Assembly (NCBI GenBank): GCA_965221605.1
Contig: CBDCSK010000001.1
Coordinates: 1 to 64,000 of the forward strand
DNA: 64,000 nt
Direction: 5' to 3'
Origin: Aldehydirespirator sp965221605
GTDB taxonomy: Bacteria; Actinomycetota; Acidimicrobiia; Acidimicrobiales; Aldehydirespiratoraceae
Shown here: positions 63,156 to 64,000 of the stretch, piece by piece
Layout: each line of letters starts with the position of its first letter
Numbering within the stretch: position 1 is the stretch's first letter
Position numbers and translations under genes: made by a program
The notes under the pieces: model-generated
Seen by the model: only the letters and a program-made list of their open reading frames with translations
What the model was told of the DNA's origin: nothing
Database searches by the model: none

Positions 63156-64000
63156 CCGTCACCACCGGAATCGAGAGCGCTCCCGGCGCTGCCGAGGGCT
63201 TCGAGCCCGACCGGCGGGCCCGGGCGCTGGTGGAGGCACTGCCCTACATCCGGCGCTTCCGGGGGGCGGTGGTGGTCGTCAAGTACGGCGGCCACGCCAT
63301 GACCGACCCAGCGCTGGCAGCGTCCTTCGCCCGCGATATCGTCCTGGTGCGCTCCGTCGGGCTGCACCCGGTGGTCGTCCATGGCGGCGGCCCCCAGATC
63401 GGCGAGCACCTGGCCCGCATGGGCAAGCAGAGCGAGTTCCGCGACGGCCTGCGGGTAACCGACGCCGAGACTCTCGAAGTGGCCCGGATGGTGCTGGTCG
63501 GCAAGGTCGGCCGGGACATCGTCAACGCCATCAACGCGAACGGCGGAGCAGCCCTCGGGGTCTCCGGCGAGGACGGCAGGCTGGTCACCGCCGTGCCCCG
63601 GGATCCCGAGTTGGGCTACGTCGGCGACGTGGCCTCGGTCGATCCCCGGATCATCGAGCGCCTCGTCACCAGAGAGATCATCCCCGTCGTCTCCTCGATC
63701 GGGGCCGATCAGCAGGGCCAGGCCTACAACATCAACGCCGACACCATGGCGGCGGCGCTGGCCGGCGCGCTCGGCGCGGCCAAGATCGTGTACCTCACCG
63801 ACGTGCCCGGCCTGCTGGCCGACCCATCGGACGCGTCGTCGCTGGTGAGCCGGGCCACGGTCACCGACGTGGAGGCCATGATCGCCTCCGGCACCATCAA
63901 CGGCGGGATGATCCCCAAAGCCCAGGCCTGTATGGACGCGGTCCGGTCCGGGACCGGCTCCGCCCACATGCTCGACGGCCGCATACCCCACGCGGTGCTG
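63152..64000 (+). CDS. argB: Acetylglutamate kinase (3' end outside window)
   Basis: Second arginine step. 283 codons are visible without a stop; about 10-20 residues are missing. VVVVKYGGHAMTD (phosphate-binding Lys), VVVHGGGPQIGEHL, FRDGLRVTDAETLEVARMVLVGKVGRDIVNAIN, YNINADTMAAALAGALGAAKIVYLTDVPGLL, and GTINGGMIPKAQACMDAV are the standard blocks. ATG 63152 overlaps the argJ stop (ATGA). Confidence 0.97.
   Translation, partial: MTVTTGIESAPGAAEGFEPDRRARALVEALPYIRRFRGAVVVVKYGGHAMTDPALAASFARDIVLVRSVGLHPVVVHGGGPQIGEHLARMGKQSEFRDGLRVTDAETLEVARMVLVGKVGRDIVNAINANGGAALGVSGEDGRLVTAVPRDPELGYVGDVASVDPRIIERLVTREIIPVVSSIGADQQGQAYNINADTMAAALAGALGAAKIVYLTDVPGLLADPSDASSLVSRATVTDVEAMIASGTINGGMIPKAQACMDAVRSGTGSAHMLDGRIPHAVL

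Overview
This is a GC-rich (roughly 70%) bacterial chromosome segment. The gene order aroB-pepQ-efp-nusB, pyrR-pyrB-pyrC-carA-carB-pyrD-pyrF-mihF-gmk, rpoZ-coaBC-metK-priA-def-fmt-rsmB, together with an actinobacterial integration host factor (mIHF), a PriA without helicase motifs, a DUF222/HNH gene and many apparently leaderless genes, point to Actinomycetota. I suspect an Acidimicrobiia-like lineage, but that finer placement is an inference. No rRNA, tRNA or CRISPR array was seen.

Layout: 0-3.9 kb holds the 3' end of a prepilin peptidase gene and aroB-pepQ-efp-nusB. 3.9-21.6 kb is an accessory island sitting between nusB and pyrR, which are normally close neighbours in this phylum. It carries a GNAT, a SnoaL-like protein, a HAD hydrolase, a phosphoesterase remnant, a frameshifted DUF222-HNH gene, an AbrB/PIN-like module with a vapC stub, a hicAB pair cut by an IS256-family element, an AAA ATPase-DUF4276 pair, and a two-gene restriction-like locus (Eco57I-type adenine methylase plus PLD-SNF2 helicase). 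The methylase reading frame switches exactly at a 5 x AGCC tract, and the helicase is split by a second IS256 copy flanked by a perfect 8-bp duplication. 21.8-30.9 kb is the pyrimidine operon, preceded by a PyrR-binding hairpin that can mask the pyrR ribosome-binding site. 31.0-31.9 kb holds mihF and gmk. 31.9-37.5 kb is a second insertion, between gmk and rpoZ: a DUF4143 ATPase, a large Cys-repeat/PPC-domain protein that looks 5'-truncated, a lipoprotein and a pilin-like protein. 37.5-48.5 kb is housekeeping (rpoZ, coaBC, metK, priA, rsmC-like, def, fmt, rsmB, moaB-like, ribD, hisG). 48.46-49.81 kb is an IS1182-like element whose CTAG duplication preserves the hisG stop codon. 49.8-54.3 kb has two small unknown genes and an SbcC/SbcD-like pair, the latter frameshifted at a G8 tract. 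54.4-64 kb has a DUF1844 gene, infC (apparently starting at ATA)-rpmI-rplT, an rRNA methyltransferase, pheS-pheT and argC-argJ-argB, the last cut by the window end.

Main interest: an immunity-type island in which several genes are off or broken, two of them at simple-sequence tracts typical of phase variation. The core genome also shows a recurrent CGGTAGCCT-like -10 box placed 6-9 nt upstream of start codons.
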